NCBI GenBank assembly: GCA_033032175.1
Contig: CM065321.1
Coordinates: forward strand, 15,708,501 to 15,772,500
Length of the DNA stretch: 64,000 nt
DNA from: Saturnia japonica
Taxonomy: Eukaryota > Arthropoda > Insecta > Lepidoptera > Saturniidae
Direction of reading: 5' to 3'
In this document: positions 22,095-33,530 of the stretch, piece after piece
Layout of the letters: the number at the start of each line of letters is the position of its first letter
How positions within the stretch are numbered: the stretch's first letter is position 1
Program-made: the position numbers and the translations under genes
The notes under the pieces: generated by a model
Seen by the model: the letters and a program-made list of their open reading frames with translations, nothing else
What the model was told of the DNA's origin: nothing
The model's database searches: none

Positions 22095-22257
22095 TAAATA
22101 TTTTTTAATAAATATCTTTTCTTTAGTGTTATAAGACTACCCCAAAAAGTGGGAAACCGCTCCCGAGCTAGCAACATTATGCGTATGGGAAGTGGGGCAG
22201 GTGCGGGACGTACGTATTGTTTTTGGACACAGTGCAGCGTATGTAATTATTCTTGAA

Positions 22258-22287
22258 CGCGGCTTCTGGTTTTTTCTGTATTCTGAG
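22258..22287 (-). repeat. Right terminal inverted repeat
   Basis: Mirror of 20532-20561, ending TGTATTCTGAG directly before the duplication. Confidence 0.9.
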
Positions 22288-22295
22288 GCTATAGG
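22288..22295. repeat. 8-bp target-site duplication, right
   Basis: GCTATAGG, identical to 20524-20531. Confidence 0.85.
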
Positions 22296-22601
22296 AAAAG
22301 TTTATCGTTATCATGTCAGTGATCGTTACCTAAAACCTTGTTAAAATTTTTGTCCGTTTCACCAATGGACCCCTAAAAAGGCCAAAAGAGAAATCCATTA
22401 GCCAGCAAATCGACCAGACGGACAGACACAATAAAACTATGTTTAAGTACCTACCGGCTGCATCCGATGTATTGTGCAACTTTCATCCGCCCATAACAAC
22501 GTGTCTATAGATTTGCTATTCCAAATCTCAACATGTTCGTGTGCTGTAGTGCTTTTAGCATAGGGCTACGTGACAGTGAGGTATGCTAATAATAATAATA
22601 A

Positions 22602-22961
22602 CTAGCGATCGCCCTAAGCTAGAAATTCAACCAGCTACTTTTTGATCATAGACTATTGTCTGTTTCACATTTACAGTATTCATAAACAATGAGTATTATC
22701 TACATCACTTGCTGTCATTTTTCGTTGAGTGACAATGTCAATATTTTGGTGGGTCTAAGTTCAATGGCACTGGTCAGGTTAGGATTCGTAGTATTAATTT
22801 ATTTAATTTAATATATTAGTAACAAATATTATAGATAAATTTTAGCTTTTTGCACTCCTTCTCCATATAAAATTTAACTATGCCAAATCTGACAGTCATC
22901 CGTGCACGCAATGCGCTTAAAAAGGTACCGAACGCTTTTGCTTCACGTATTAATATACAGA
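22602..22961 (-). mobile_element. Family A Helitron-like element, copy 3
   Basis: On the minus strand it starts TCTGTATATTAATACGTG and ends GGGCGATCGCTAG before T. Full length. Confidence 0.65.
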
Positions 22962-23099
22962 TAACCAGAATTTATGCAATGATAGACGAGTAGTTTTTGA
23001 CCCACGGTTTTTCACAATTCTCGTTTAGTAATTTAACTATTTAATTATAGACTGACAGTGAATTTAACACTGAATATAGAACAATAAATTTCTCGGCGT

Positions 23100-23215
23100 T
23101 TGAAAGATCCCTAAGACATCGTGGACTGGTGTAGTGATTAAGTTTTTGTCGTCCCTTGGTAAGAGGCTTCTTTGTCCAGCAATGGGATACGTACAGGCTG
23201 GTATTATTATTTTTT
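23100..23215 (+). mobile_element. LINE 3' end remnant
   Basis: GAGGCTTCTTTGTCCAGCAA then TACAGGCTGG and an ATT-rich tail match the 3' end of non-LTR elements commonly seen in Lepidoptera. No coding part remains. Confidence 0.45.
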
Positions 23216-24049
23216 AAATGCACCACTACCGAGCACAAATTTCTTTCAGCGAGAAAGCTACGCCAGCTCATTATTAGAGTCCACCATTATTGGTGTACTA
23301 CTTTGATTGTATAAATGTATGTATATGTATTATCAAAGTTGTACTACTGTATTTTCTCACAATATGACATTACTCACATATTTTAAGAACATTTTCCTAG
23401 CTTTCTTGTCTCATCAAAATCTTTCATTCACCATCAGCTAACAGTATAACAACTATCTAAGAAACAGTTCTCTTTTAGGACCGTGTAAGCTTTTCGACGT
23501 ACTTGAAAAATCTTTGACTTGATTAAAATTACCGGTTCCTTACTTAAATATAAATCTTGTTTCTCTCCTTGATTAAAAATATGAATCTTCATTCTTTTTG
23601 TAATTCGCTATTTCTGTGTTATTAAATCGAAATTCTTCTATTTATAAAAAAAAATTAAAAATTTAAATATACGAATTACAATAAAAATTTTAGTATCTAG
23701 TGAGGTATTTTTCTTACGGAATGGTTTTTGTATTTAAATAACTCATTTTATGTTGACGAATGCATCTGGCGTACGTCCAAGTTAGATACCAAATATTTAT
23801 GAAAACCATAAAAGACAATAGTTAAAGTCGGGGACTGTGTGACGTCATATTTGAATACTATCATTCTAGGGGATTACGGTACGTACTTTAAGAAAATACC
23901 AAATTCAATGGTAAATAAAGTGTTTTAAATCTTACAACGAGCATGAGTTCTCTTTGAAGGAATACACAGATCATGATGAAGCCCTTTCACTACCTTTTTA
24001 TTTTGAAAATCAGTCATGAAACACCAACCCGGTGTAGACAACTTTTGAA
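23216..24049. other. Unassigned sequence
   Basis: AT-rich. One TGACGTCA palindrome lies near 23841. No gene. Confidence 0.35.
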
Positions 24050-24500
24050 AAATTGTTTTAAATACTTTATATGTTGAAAATAATCCTATGAATAAATTAA
24101 TTTTTTTCATTAATACACCATAAAAATTGATTTAAAAATATTTTGTAGTTAAAATAAAAATTCGCCACAAAAACGCGGTATTCGACGTTATATTTCGCGT
24201 TATTAGACGTCATCATTCATTTTATATGTCATTTTGTAACAGTGACAAATATTACGCAGTAAGAGTTAATATTTCCTGAATAGTGACGTCACGTTTTCTA
24301 ATCAGCGTTTTGAAATCACGTGACTTACAGAAGAAGAAGAAAACTTTCCAAGGGAAACATTAAATAAATTAAAAATTACTTTTTTCCAGTTTTGTATTGT
24401 TTTAGGCAATATTACTCAATAATTTACTTTAATGTTTAATCATTTGTAGTCAACTAGCAGATTGGTATGTTCTAGCGACTGCATTTAGCACCCGATTACT
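24050..24500 (+). repeat. Family N repeat, copy 1 (CRE-rich)
   Basis: It aligns with 26035-26555 from TGTTGAAAATAAT through CCGCAAAAACG-like sequence and AATCACGTGACTTAC to TCAACT.GC.GATTG. It includes TGACGTCA near 24283 and a TCACGTGAC site. Confidence 0.55.
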
Positions 24501-24524
24501 ATCTTTGACCGTATTATACTTATG

Positions 24525-24998
24525 TACTATCACTAATATATAGTATAAAAAATAAGTCGCTACCCGCGTCTGTCTGTTTGTCCGTTTACTTCTTATAACT
24601 CACGGAAAAAGGATATTTATACAGTTTCCACTGACTTTTAGAGAGTCGTCAACAGATCGATTTTTGGGCTCTTTCATGACTTACTCTGGCTAGACTCACA
24701 ATAACCATTTTTATCTTCAACATAATAATTAAAAATATTAGATTATTTTCTCCAATCCAGTATTAATCTTTATCCAGATAAATATATTAGTTAACTTGGG
24801 CATCTAATATTGATTAAAATTGTCATTTAAATTAATACCGTAGAAGATGATATCATGGATTCAAAATTACACGCAGCAAAGAAATCACTCGCAGTGAAAC
24901 GATGGAACGATACTCTGCACCAATGAATTGCGCGTTTTGAATATAAAATACATTATTTTGTAATTCGCACCCGTACGAAGTTGGGGCGGGTTTCTAGT
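24525..24998 (+). repeat. Family P repeat, Helitron-like ends
   Basis: The left part reads AAAATAAGTCGCTACCCGCG and the right end ACGAAGTTGGGGCGGGTTTC then TAG before T. The interior is diverged and may contain further insertions. Confidence 0.45.
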
Positions 24999-25017
24999 AT
25001 TGGATAAATTACACAAG

Positions 25018-25165
25018 GTCTCTCAAATGTTCACTTTTCAATATTGTGCAGCTACCACCTTCAAATTGAAAATCTGTCACCAAGCACCTATAGGTGTGTT
25101 CCGGTAGCTACACTACAGATACAGTTTCCACACTAAGCTTAGCGTATTAATTGGTTTATATCGTC
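25018..25165 (+). repeat. Family K repeat
   Basis: AGCTACCACCTTCAAATTGA then CACCTATAGGTGTGTTCCGG. It matches 45535-45775 and, inverted, 12030-12125. Confidence 0.55.
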
Positions 25166-25747
25166 ACTGAATATCAGGTAAGATTGTGAAAAAATGCTGA
25201 ACCAATATTTTTTTTTTAATCCTTTATTTCTTTTAGTAATTTTTAGGCTAACGTATGGCCGCAAATTCATCTGTTTTCTCATTGTATTCCTTCAGCGAAG
25301 ACCAAAGCTCTTTGCATGTAATTAAATCAAGTTTACATTATGGTCTAATAGTAGATGAAAGAAAACATAATATTTGTTTGTATTTAAATGAAAACCTATT
25401 ATTTAAATTAAAAACAAGTAAACTTTGAAGCTTTACAGTAAGGAAATGGCCCAATATGATGTCAGTTTTATAGAGGCATCGGAAAGCTCTCGCTGCACCA
25501 GACCGAAACAGATCGAAACTGCAAGCTAGACTGCCAGACACAACTATGAAACGGATTACCTATTTACTACATCTAGATTACATACTAGGGTTGCCAGCCG
25601 GCGCCTATTACTCGGAATATATCCTATAATGAAATGCGGCCTGAAGGCTTATCTAATGTAAACGACAATGCAAAACACTTTTAGAATTACTTCAGTGTAG
25701 AATAAGTCTTTGTTTAACATTTTTAAATTAAATATGAATTGGAAAGT
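25166..25747. other. Unassigned sequence
   Basis: No domain or repeat is recognised here. Confidence 0.35.
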
Positions 25748-26010
25748 AACTGCCTCATTAACTTAGTGGTCCTGAGAGCGACTGGTATGCTCGAGATCCT
25801 GGGTTGGATTTCCAGGTCGAGCAAAGTGTTATTGGTTTTTGCTATGAAATTCTCAGTAGCAGCTTAGAGTTTGGCTTCGTGCCCGATTAATGGTAATATG
25901 CTCGCTCTCTATTACATGGGACCTAAAAACATACACGGCGAACTGTGGGTGTACATTAGTACACTTCTGCCTAACCCTTCGGAGATACAAGCGTGATGGC
26001 AAGTTATGTT
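25748..26010 (+). repeat. SINE-1 copy
   Basis: The head TGCCTCATTAACTTAGTGG has an altered box A. Box B is GGTTGGATTTCC. The body has ATGAAATTCTCAGTAGCAGC and TACATGGGACCTAAA. Confidence 0.7.
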
Positions 26011-26034
26011 TTACGAAAAGTAGGAATAAAGCGC

Positions 26035-26555
26035 ATGTTTTAGATACTTGTTGTTGAAAATAATACGAGAGAATTTATAGCAATTTATTTCATTATTATA
26101 CCTGTGATTATACTTTTCAAATTAATATAAAAATATTTTTTATTGAAATAAAAAATATACCGCAAAAACGTGACGTGACGTCATCGTTCAATAAATTAGG
26201 TTAAAGGTGCAAAGTTGATTTATCTAGAATTTCCGTTTTACTTCAACACCTATATAATTTTAAAACCACTTTTTAACACTTAGTAATAATTTTATTCACT
26301 TATCTCTGAATAACACAGTAATACTCAAATGTGTGTATATTAATTAAACGATGACGTCACATTGTCTGTATTACGTTTCCAATCACGTGACTTACGGATA
26401 ATAAATTATTATTTTCTGAAGGAAAAATAAATAGATAAATATAAGATAATTATGTTTTCCATGTTTGTATTATTTGAGGCTTTTTATCAATAGACCAATA
26501 TTATTGAGTAACAAACTTAAATTAAGAAACATACTGTCAACTCGCGGATTGTGTC
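26035..26555 (+). repeat. Family N repeat, copy 2 (CRE-rich)
   Basis: It carries TGACGTCA near 26173 and 26353 and AATCACGTGACTTAC near 26382. It is a counterpart of 24050-24500, lying directly after a SINE. Confidence 0.55.
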
Positions 26556-26559
26556 TGAA

Positions 26560-26740
26560 TGTGTAATGACTGATAAACGTCACAGTGACTCTGGTTTGTC
26601 GCGTTTCGGGATCCAGTAATCTATATCCAGCAAGGAGACTTGCAGGTTAGCGTGACAACGACAACCACGATCTCACGGTGGTCGTTGTTGTTTTAGATTA
26701 AACTGTCCTCACCTTCAGGCACAATGCAGTCACTTTGCTG
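26560..26740 (+). repeat. Family F repeat, diverged
   Basis: CACAGTGACTCTGGTTTGTC and TCTCACGGTGGTCGTTGTTG place it in family F. Confidence 0.5.
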
Positions 26741-27477
26741 TGCCAATGTCGTTTGACGTGCATCAAACACGTTACCACTATTCAAATATTAGATTTTCAA
26801 TAACGAAACATAGTGCAAATATTAGCATACGACTACCATACATATGTGGTAATTATGCACGATGCCAACCTACGGAACGCATTTGAAAATTGAATTTTTA
26901 ATGAACCAGAAACAAGTCGGCTTAACCTAATTCGAAATATTTCACTGGATTCTTATATATATGAATAAATATGCAGGTAGTTCTGTCCGTACTTATAAGC
27001 CATTGGTGTTGGCGCGTGTTAATTATAAGGCTTTAAATATTTCCCGCTAAACCTACCACCACATAACCACTCCCCTCTCCCTACTACCCGCTCACAAACA
27101 GTCCGTCTCGGAAAGCAAGCGCATCGCCATGCGAACAACGCCGTACGCCTTAAATAGTGGTGATATAACCATTGAACTTTGTACAACCGCCGCAGAAAAT
27201 CTATCTTGGAAAGCCTTCACCGCGAGTGACTTATAATTTAATTCCAAGAAGAGCTATCGTCCAGATATATTACTCACGCCACGAGTCACCATTAATGCAG
27301 TGAGTTTCATATTTTACCCGCATCCCGCACCTAATATTTAAGGACTCTTCGAGCTAACACACCATTTATTTTGGTCCTTCGAGCCGAATTGAAACTAGTT
27401 CCTTATATATAAATTTTATTATCCAAAGTTCACGTTGTATCACACGCCAACAATTGGTCTAGAATTTGACATTAAAA
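26741..27477. other. Unassigned, GC-richer in the middle
   Basis: About 27060-27330 is richer in C and CpG than its surroundings and free of recognised repeats. No exon could be framed. Confidence 0.35.
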
Positions 27478-27765
27478 AAATTGTCTGGAGTTATTGTCCG
27501 GATTTAATCGACAAATGGCAAGAACGATTTTTATGAAATTTTGAAATTGATGGGCTAGAAAAATATCAATAGTATTACTTTTGGAAATCATAACAATATA
27601 AGTAAAAAGTAATTTACTTATTAGTATCCAATTTAAATGAAATTTTGTTAATTTTGTATAATTCCAAATTTGATAGGCTACGAAATATTTATAAAAATGA
27701 AATGACGAAACAAAAATAATTACATCGTAATAAACGAGTGCGGAGCCATGGGTACAAGTAGTATA
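27478..27765 (+). repeat. Family E, truncated and diverged
   Basis: It keeps TTTAATGAAATTTTG-like words and ends GAGTGCGGAGCCATGGGTAC, then AAGTAG, a decayed family E terminus. Confidence 0.5.
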
Positions 27766-27832
27766 AATAAAACTATAAATGTTCTGTGTTAGAATGGGCA
27801 TTACTTAATAACAACTGCACCATTATGATTTC

Positions 27833-28020
27833 ATACGCAAATCCGATAAAAAAAGAACATTCAGTTATTTCACAATTTGAAAACTCTTTCAATTTTTTCT
27901 TTCCACAAAAACCTAATTCGGACTATTACTAACATTCTAAAACAAAAAATAACCAAATCGGTCGTGCCGTTTTTATGTGATGCGCTTGCCAACGAACAGT
28001 ATTTCATTTTTTTTTTATAT
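27833..28020. repeat. Family O repeat
   Basis: CACAAAAACCTAATTCGGA and AAAATAACCAAATCGGTCG, as at 6480-6720. Confidence 0.5.
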
Positions 28021-28717
28021 ATGTTTATTGAGTACTTTTTTTCCTAATAGTTTGTACTAAGGTCATTCAAAGATAAAAATTGATTGTCTTTTAAATTGCT
28101 ATCACTTTGCTGATTGAAATATTAATGTTATAGCTACTTAAAAAGCTAAGAAGATGTCGTTACAAAGTACTACAAAAGCATGAGTAACTAGACACAAGGA
28201 CTGTGTTTTCTTCTCCCTACCTATTCCAATAATTTGGCTGAATTGCTAGTAACGTGAAAAACTATTATTTTTGTTTTCCCGTGTATATAATTGTCCATTG
28301 CTGTTTTTATACGGATATTATCGTCACAGTTTCGTTTCCACGCAGCAATCTATTACACGGGGGAAGAAAAAGTAATGGTGTTTGTGATAATTGACCTGTT
28401 TGGAGTACAGACGTCTGTCTCGACGTCTACTCGTATCAACGTGCCAGACCTACGCCAAGGCAAACCTAGTTACATTTCCCCTTGCACTTTAAAGTGCATG
28501 CACCCTCATGCGTCGCGACAAACAAACAACCTTCCAATATCATAGTAATTGATCGTTATAATTTGAAGTACCACGTCGAATCTTTCCACTACAAAGGACA
28601 TAACCCTAAATTACGTACTTTTGGCAATTAACAAAAAAAATAAAAATAAAATAAAACTTTCTTTGATTGCTCTTCTGTTTTTAAACTTTATTTGCTTAAA
28701 TTAATTCAACACTATAC
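28021..28717. other. Unassigned sequence with 16-bp palindrome
   Basis: TGCACTTTAAAGTGCA at 28483-28498 is a perfect palindrome. The 84-codon frame around it at 28291 is not recognisable. Confidence 0.4.
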
Positions 28718-29260
28718 TGTGAGCTCACGGCTCCACACGCATTTGTTACGCAGTAATTATTTCAATCTCATAATTTTATTTTTATTTATTTATTTATCTG
28801 ATAGCCAACTACAAGTCATCACGTTTAAAAACCAGTAGGAATTATAAAAAATGTGTCAACTATCATTACTGCCGATAATAACAATAACAAACATTTACAC
28901 AGCATTAACTTATTTTAAAAAAACCCATTGAGAAATGACATATTATATTTCCCGTGTACAGAACATCATCAAAATTTTTTACTCCTATTTTTTATGATGC
29001 CAAAATGTATTGTTGACAATTCTTATAACCCGTCAATTATGGAATAAGAACATAGAAAATAAAATGTCATCAAAACTGTTGAAGATTCTATTTTTATTTT
29101 TACTATGTATTTCTAAAAGTTTTATTGACATTTCTTATAGCCTGTCAATTGACCAATGACAATAATCTTTCCTTGTACAAAGGTTCATAAGGATCGGTCA
29201 AGCCGATATTGAGTTAAATACGGACTTACAAACAAATAGACAGGCAAAAAGATTTTAAGG
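28718..29260 (-). repeat. Family E, inverted and diverged
   Basis: On the minus strand it shows AATTGACAGGCTATAAGAAA, reiterated ATTTTGATG-type words, and an end near GTGTGGAGCCGTGAGCTCAC. Confidence 0.5.
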
Positions 29261-29722
29261 GCATATTCGTGATCAGTGATTTTTTTATATAGTATGTCTA
29301 TTGGGAAATTTGGAAAAAATATTACATGTACAGACATAACTACAGATTTATTTTACGTCACATATTGTTATACTTCGTTTATACAAGTTTGCAATCGTAA
29401 AATATTGATACATGAACTGGTTTTGAACAACAGTCGTGGTGTTTTAGCATTAAGAAAATATTTGGTGTTAATGACTCTTTTTTCGTTGTAGCCTAATTTT
29501 AAAAACACAGTACGAATAAGCGTAAAAAACTAGGCAAGGGGGCAAACAAAAAGTCAATTTGCTTAAAATGGTCTATCTTTACGTTTTTTGCAGCGGACAG
29601 AGCCGATGTGTATATACAAGTTCGTCAAATTATCACCAACTTTTTTGTCTGTGATATATTGCATTATTTCCAACATAAATATCTCTTTTAATAATTAAAA
29701 TGAAAGAAATAGAGCATCATCA
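29261..29722. other. Unassigned sequence
   Basis: Nothing supported. Confidence 0.35.
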
Positions 29723-30084
29723 TCATTATATTAATACGTGAAGCAAAAACTTTGTACCCCTTTTTAAGCGTATTACGTGCACGGAAAACTTTGAGATTTG
29801 GCATGGTTAAAGTTTATATGGAGAAGGTGTACAGAAAGCTAAAATTTAACTATAATATCTGCTACTAATATATTAAATAAGATAAATTAATACTGCGAAT
29901 CCTAACCCGACCACTGCCATTGAATTTAGATCCCCTCCAAAATATTGACATTGTCACTCAATGAAAAGTGAAAGCAAGTGATATTAAATATTCATTGTTT
30001 AGGTTCATACCGCAAATGTCAAACAGAAAATAGTCTATGATTAAAAAGTCGCTGGTCGAATTTCAATTATTGGGCGACCGGTAG
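29723..30084 (+). mobile_element. Family A Helitron-like element, copy 4
   Basis: It starts TCATTATATTAATACGTG after a short CAT run. The end has mutated to GACCGGTAG. Confidence 0.65.
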
Positions 30085-30977
30085 CTTAAAAAAATAATCT
30101 CAGTATTTGTTCACATTGTTGTATCATTTCTTTGAATTTAAATAGTATACATATAATGATATAGAGTTTACTCAGTACAAACGCAAAGAAGTTTTACTTG
30201 AACTTTAATGAAGTAAAGGGGAATAAACGCCCCTTTTTTATCAGCATTATCATGATAGCACCTGTGCCTTTTTATTGAATCCAGTTAAAAACTTATAAAA
30301 CATAATATCGATTACATTAACAAAACTAATTATTAAACGCATCTCATAATAATTTGTTGAAATATTGAGTTCGTCTACAAAAATCATTCTCTTTGAGATA
30401 TTATATTTTAAATGTTTTTAATTTGTTTTGTTCTGAATGTAAAAGTTTTCTTTTTAAGTAACATTTGGTGAACACATTTTTACCCTTGAAAAAGGTTTTA
30501 ATTTATTATTTCGGAGAAAGATAGTTTAAAGCACCCGAACTACGAGTCATAAAAACTAGGTAGAATTCGAGTATTGTATAGACTGCATAAACACCAAATG
30601 TTACACGATGTAAAAAGGGACAACTGTAGGAATATAGTTGTAAGCACTAAGCAGTTAGTTCTCTCTGATCCTTGATGGTGTTAAGACACACTTCCGAAAA
30701 CTCTATTTCAATAAATAAAAATCTTCCAATAAATATAATCTTCAATCATTATAAAGAATACACTGTCACATATCCGTAATCCCAACATAATTTAATTCAA
30801 ATATACTTTTACTTATTAAGGATTACAGTTTTAAAATAGTTAATATAGCTTAATTAACTTTTAACTTTATACATTTTAGAGCTTAGACCATTCACTCCGT
30901 AGCAGCATATCCGTAAACATCTTTTTACTACTAACCCCAATGAATTAGTTAAAAAAATACCAGTTTTTATTATAATA
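30085..30977. other. Unassigned sequence
   Basis: AT-rich, without recognised repeat or coding. Confidence 0.35.
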
Positions 30978-31263
30978 CTAGCTGGTACCCGCAACTTCGT
31001 CTGCGTATTATTGGATATACACGGACTGATCTCGGAATACGACAAACCAAAAGAAAATCATAGATGGGTTTGTCACTATGTTAATAGTGGACGCGATCTC
31101 TATCACCCGCTATATTACTGCATATGCACCAGCTGATTTCAAACACGACATCGACATTGACATCGACTATCTTTGTGCTAAATTTTTATTCAAATCCGTT
31201 CAGCTGTTTTTTGCGTGATTGAGTAACAAACATACAAACTTTCAAATTTATTATATTTGTAGG
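30978..31263 (-). repeat. Family C repeat, longest copy
   Basis: On the minus strand it ends GAAGTTGCGGGTACCAGCTAG before T. It contains AACAGCTGAACGGATTTGAA and GGTGCATATGCAGTAATATA, the block also found at 422-540. Confidence 0.55.
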
Positions 31264-31629
31264 ATAACACTGGTTAATCTATGACTGAATCTATTACCAT
31301 AAATTTTAGTAATCCTATTAATGTACTAACATAGTAAGAAAATGATAATGATGAAAAAATATAGTCAACACAGACGATAGTATCGAAGGAACTAAAAAAG
31401 AAATGGAATCTACTATAAAGTGTAGTAAGCCGTAGTAAGACTATATTTTCACTAAACCAGTAGACTAAGTCTAGACTGAAATAAAAATTCTGTAATAAAT
31501 TTCAAGGGCTTGTTTTTATTAAAAGTCGAGGGGCTTGGAGGGGTGGGGAACGTAGACGTCACAATGTAGAATAACTGAGGACAGTAATACAACTTTAATA
31601 AAGAGTAAGCAAGACTTATTTACTATTTA
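31264..31629. other. Unassigned sequence
   Basis: Nothing supported. Confidence 0.35.
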
Positions 31630-31991
31630 CTAGCGGTCACCCAATGATCGAAATTCGAGCAGCGACTTTTTAATCATAGACTATTTTCTGTTTGACATTT
31701 GCAGTATGAACCTAAACAATGAATATTATATCACTTGCTGTCACTTTTCATTCAGTGACAATATAAATATTTTGGGGGGTCTAAGTTCAATGGCACTGGT
31801 CGCTTTAGGTTTCGCAGTATTAATTTATTTAATTTAATATATTAGTAACAGATATTATAGATAAATTTTAACTTTCTGCACTCCTTTTCCGTATAAACTT
31901 TAACCATGCCAAATAAATTTCACAGTCTTCCGTGCATGCAGTACGCTTTAAAAGGGGTACAAAGTTTTTGCTTCACTTATTAATATAATGA
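31630..31991 (-). mobile_element. Family A Helitron-like element, copy 5
   Basis: On the minus strand it starts TCATTATATTAATAAGTG next to a CAT run and ends GGGTGACCGCTAG. Confidence 0.65.
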
Positions 31992-32229
31992 TGATGATGA
32001 CTAATTAATTGTTTATATTTCTGTAAATACTCAAGAACTTTAACTTATATATAGTACCTTATCGCAGATTCCTAGACCATAGAAGCTGAAGACCGAGCGC
32101 GCCATATCGACGCATTTTACGCATTCCGTGAACGGCTTACAGAACAAACGTCTCTAACCTCAAGGAGCTAAAGATTTCTGAGAGACTTTTGAACATCTGT
32201 CTCCATAGATGGAGCGGAGCGTAAGGGCT

Positions 32230-32535
32230 GTCGAATTACATCTTCAGCACTGAGACACCCAAGCCAACGTCACCTGCACGTGGTGCACCCTGATGAGTAA
32301 CGAACGAGGAAATGGCGATAGCGCTGTTTTGCTCTACATCATGCATGTGATGAAAAGTCCGTCATAGTGACTCGCTTTTGAGTGTCGCGTTTCGGCATCA
32401 CCCTGTACATAAACAGTTAAATGAATGCAGGCCGGCATGACAGCGGCGACCGTCGATAGATTACGATCTCTCGGTGGTCACCGTTATGTTAGGATTATAC
32501 TATCCTTACCATCAGGGACAGTACCATCAATTTGC
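32230..32535 (+). repeat. Family F repeat, long copy
   Basis: It extends from GTCGAATTACATCTTCAGC through CTGATGAGTAACGAACGAGG and TCTCGGTGGTCACCGTTATG. The same long form occurs inverted at 33870-34160. Confidence 0.6.
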
Positions 32536-32552
32536 CGTGTTACTATTAAAAA

Positions 32553-32915
32553 AAGAGAGTGCTGCAATACTTTGGCCATATAGCTCGAACTGCTCGAAGG
32601 TCCTTCGACAAAGAGGACGCAACCCGATAAGGTGGTCCGAACAAATGTCCAAACAACTAGACACAATTTTTTTCTTTATTTTTTCCTGACTGACTGTACT
32701 GTTAGCCTTAGAGGCCTTGGAGCCTCTGACGGCTTTTATAGCTTCATCGTGTTTTGGGAGTGAGCGCTTAAGGCACACAGCCGCGAATTACTAGACACAA
32801 AGATCGCAGAGGCTATCCACGCTAAAGACCGCGAAAAGTGGAAGCTCTGTCCCAAGAACTTTCGGGAGCATCAAGACGCTCGGCCTCGAGCTTTCGACTG
32901 GAGGAGGAGACTGTG
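32553..32915 (+). pseudogene. LINE reverse-transcriptase C-terminal remnant, interrupted
   Basis: From 32553 the frame reads LQYFGHIARTARRSF, then shifts to RQRGRNPIRWSEQMSKQLD, and after an insertion continues IAEAIHAKDREKWKL. Such FGHIAR, RGR-P-RW and IAEA-H-DR-KW wording is typical of the end of non-LTR reverse-transcriptase ORFs in insects. The remnant carries at least one frameshift and the 123-bp insertion at 32667-32789. Removing that insertion and one copy of its 11-bp duplication restores the reading across the junction. Confidence 0.6.
32667..32789 (-). mobile_element. 5'-truncated retro-insertion with poly(A) and 11-bp duplication
   Basis: ACTAGACACAA at 32656-32666 is repeated at 32790-32800. 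The inserted DNA reads on the minus strand towards an AATAAAGAAAAAAA tail next to the left copy. This is the mark of a reverse-transcribed, poly(A)-primed insertion. The source transcript was not recognised. Part of the insert is open on the minus strand (SLPKHDEAIKAVRGSKASK), and it could derive from a LINE tail, a SINE or a host mRNA. Confidence 0.75.
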
Positions 32916-32934
32916 AATATTATTTTACTAGCAC

Positions 32935-33060
32935 ACTATTGATCACGTAATAATCCATCCTATACTTAATAATATTTTGACTCACATGGTCCTTGAACTA
33001 AGCATTGTTCGAAAAATTGGTAATATGCATAGGAATCCTATTATATGCTGGCATTCTATA
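32935..33060 (-). pseudogene. BS/jockey-like LINE fragment
   Basis: CACATGGTCCTTGAACT and AATTGGTAATATGC match the 3' coding end of the LINE at 42740-43340 and 58338-59153. Short and decayed. Confidence 0.5.
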
Positions 33061-33530
33061 AGACACCTGCTGAACCCCAAAACACTATAGAATACCGTAG
33101 GACATATTAAGCTATATTAGTAATATGTACAAATAATTTGTCTTTTATATAAGTCTTTAAGGTTTATGTAGCGTAACTGAAAAAGGAAAAAAAAAACATT
33201 ATTGCGCTGCTAAATTAATCGAGAAATGAAATGCTTTTCGCCTGCCTCCAACATGCCATCCTTAGACTTTTGTTTAAAATAACTCTGCCAATAGCATTGG
33301 ATTCTTAATACATTAATTAACTACTGTAATCCAAGTCGAGAAAAGTGCTGTTAGCTCTAAATAATCTTTAAGCCAACGCACTAAAAGTTATTAAAAGTGC
33401 ACCTAGACTGTTATTTCGTTATAAAACACATAAAATAATTATTACAAAAATAGAAAGATATGGAAATGCTATGAAAACCAAGTAGCGTAGGTATGAAGTA
33501 CCAGGCAAATATAAATATGTAGGTGTACGC
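33061..33530. other. Unassigned sequence
   Basis: AT-rich, nothing supported. Confidence 0.35.

Larger units (their letters stand above)
20532..22287 (+). mobile_element. P-superfamily-like DNA transposon carrying a THAP gene
   Basis: The 1756-bp unit has 30-bp terminal inverted repeats (20532-20561 and 22258-22287) with one mismatch. It begins CTCAGAATACAG and is flanked by the 8-bp direct repeat GCTATAGG. Drosophila P elements have 31-bp inverted repeats, 8-bp duplications and an N-terminal THAP DNA-binding domain. The only gene inside encodes a THAP plus coiled-coil protein. The GTP-binding and RNase H-like catalytic regions of a P transposase are absent, so this copy is non-autonomous. 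A perfect 9-bp-stem hairpin sits at 20588-20610. hAT also makes 8-bp duplications, but it is not typically THAP-based. The near-identical ends suggest fairly recent movement. Confidence 0.8.

Noticed and set aside
22191..22200. AGTGGGGCAG as a THAP1-like binding site near the transposon right end
   Set aside because: Spacing differs from the consensus as I recall it, and no mirrored copy is seen near the left end.
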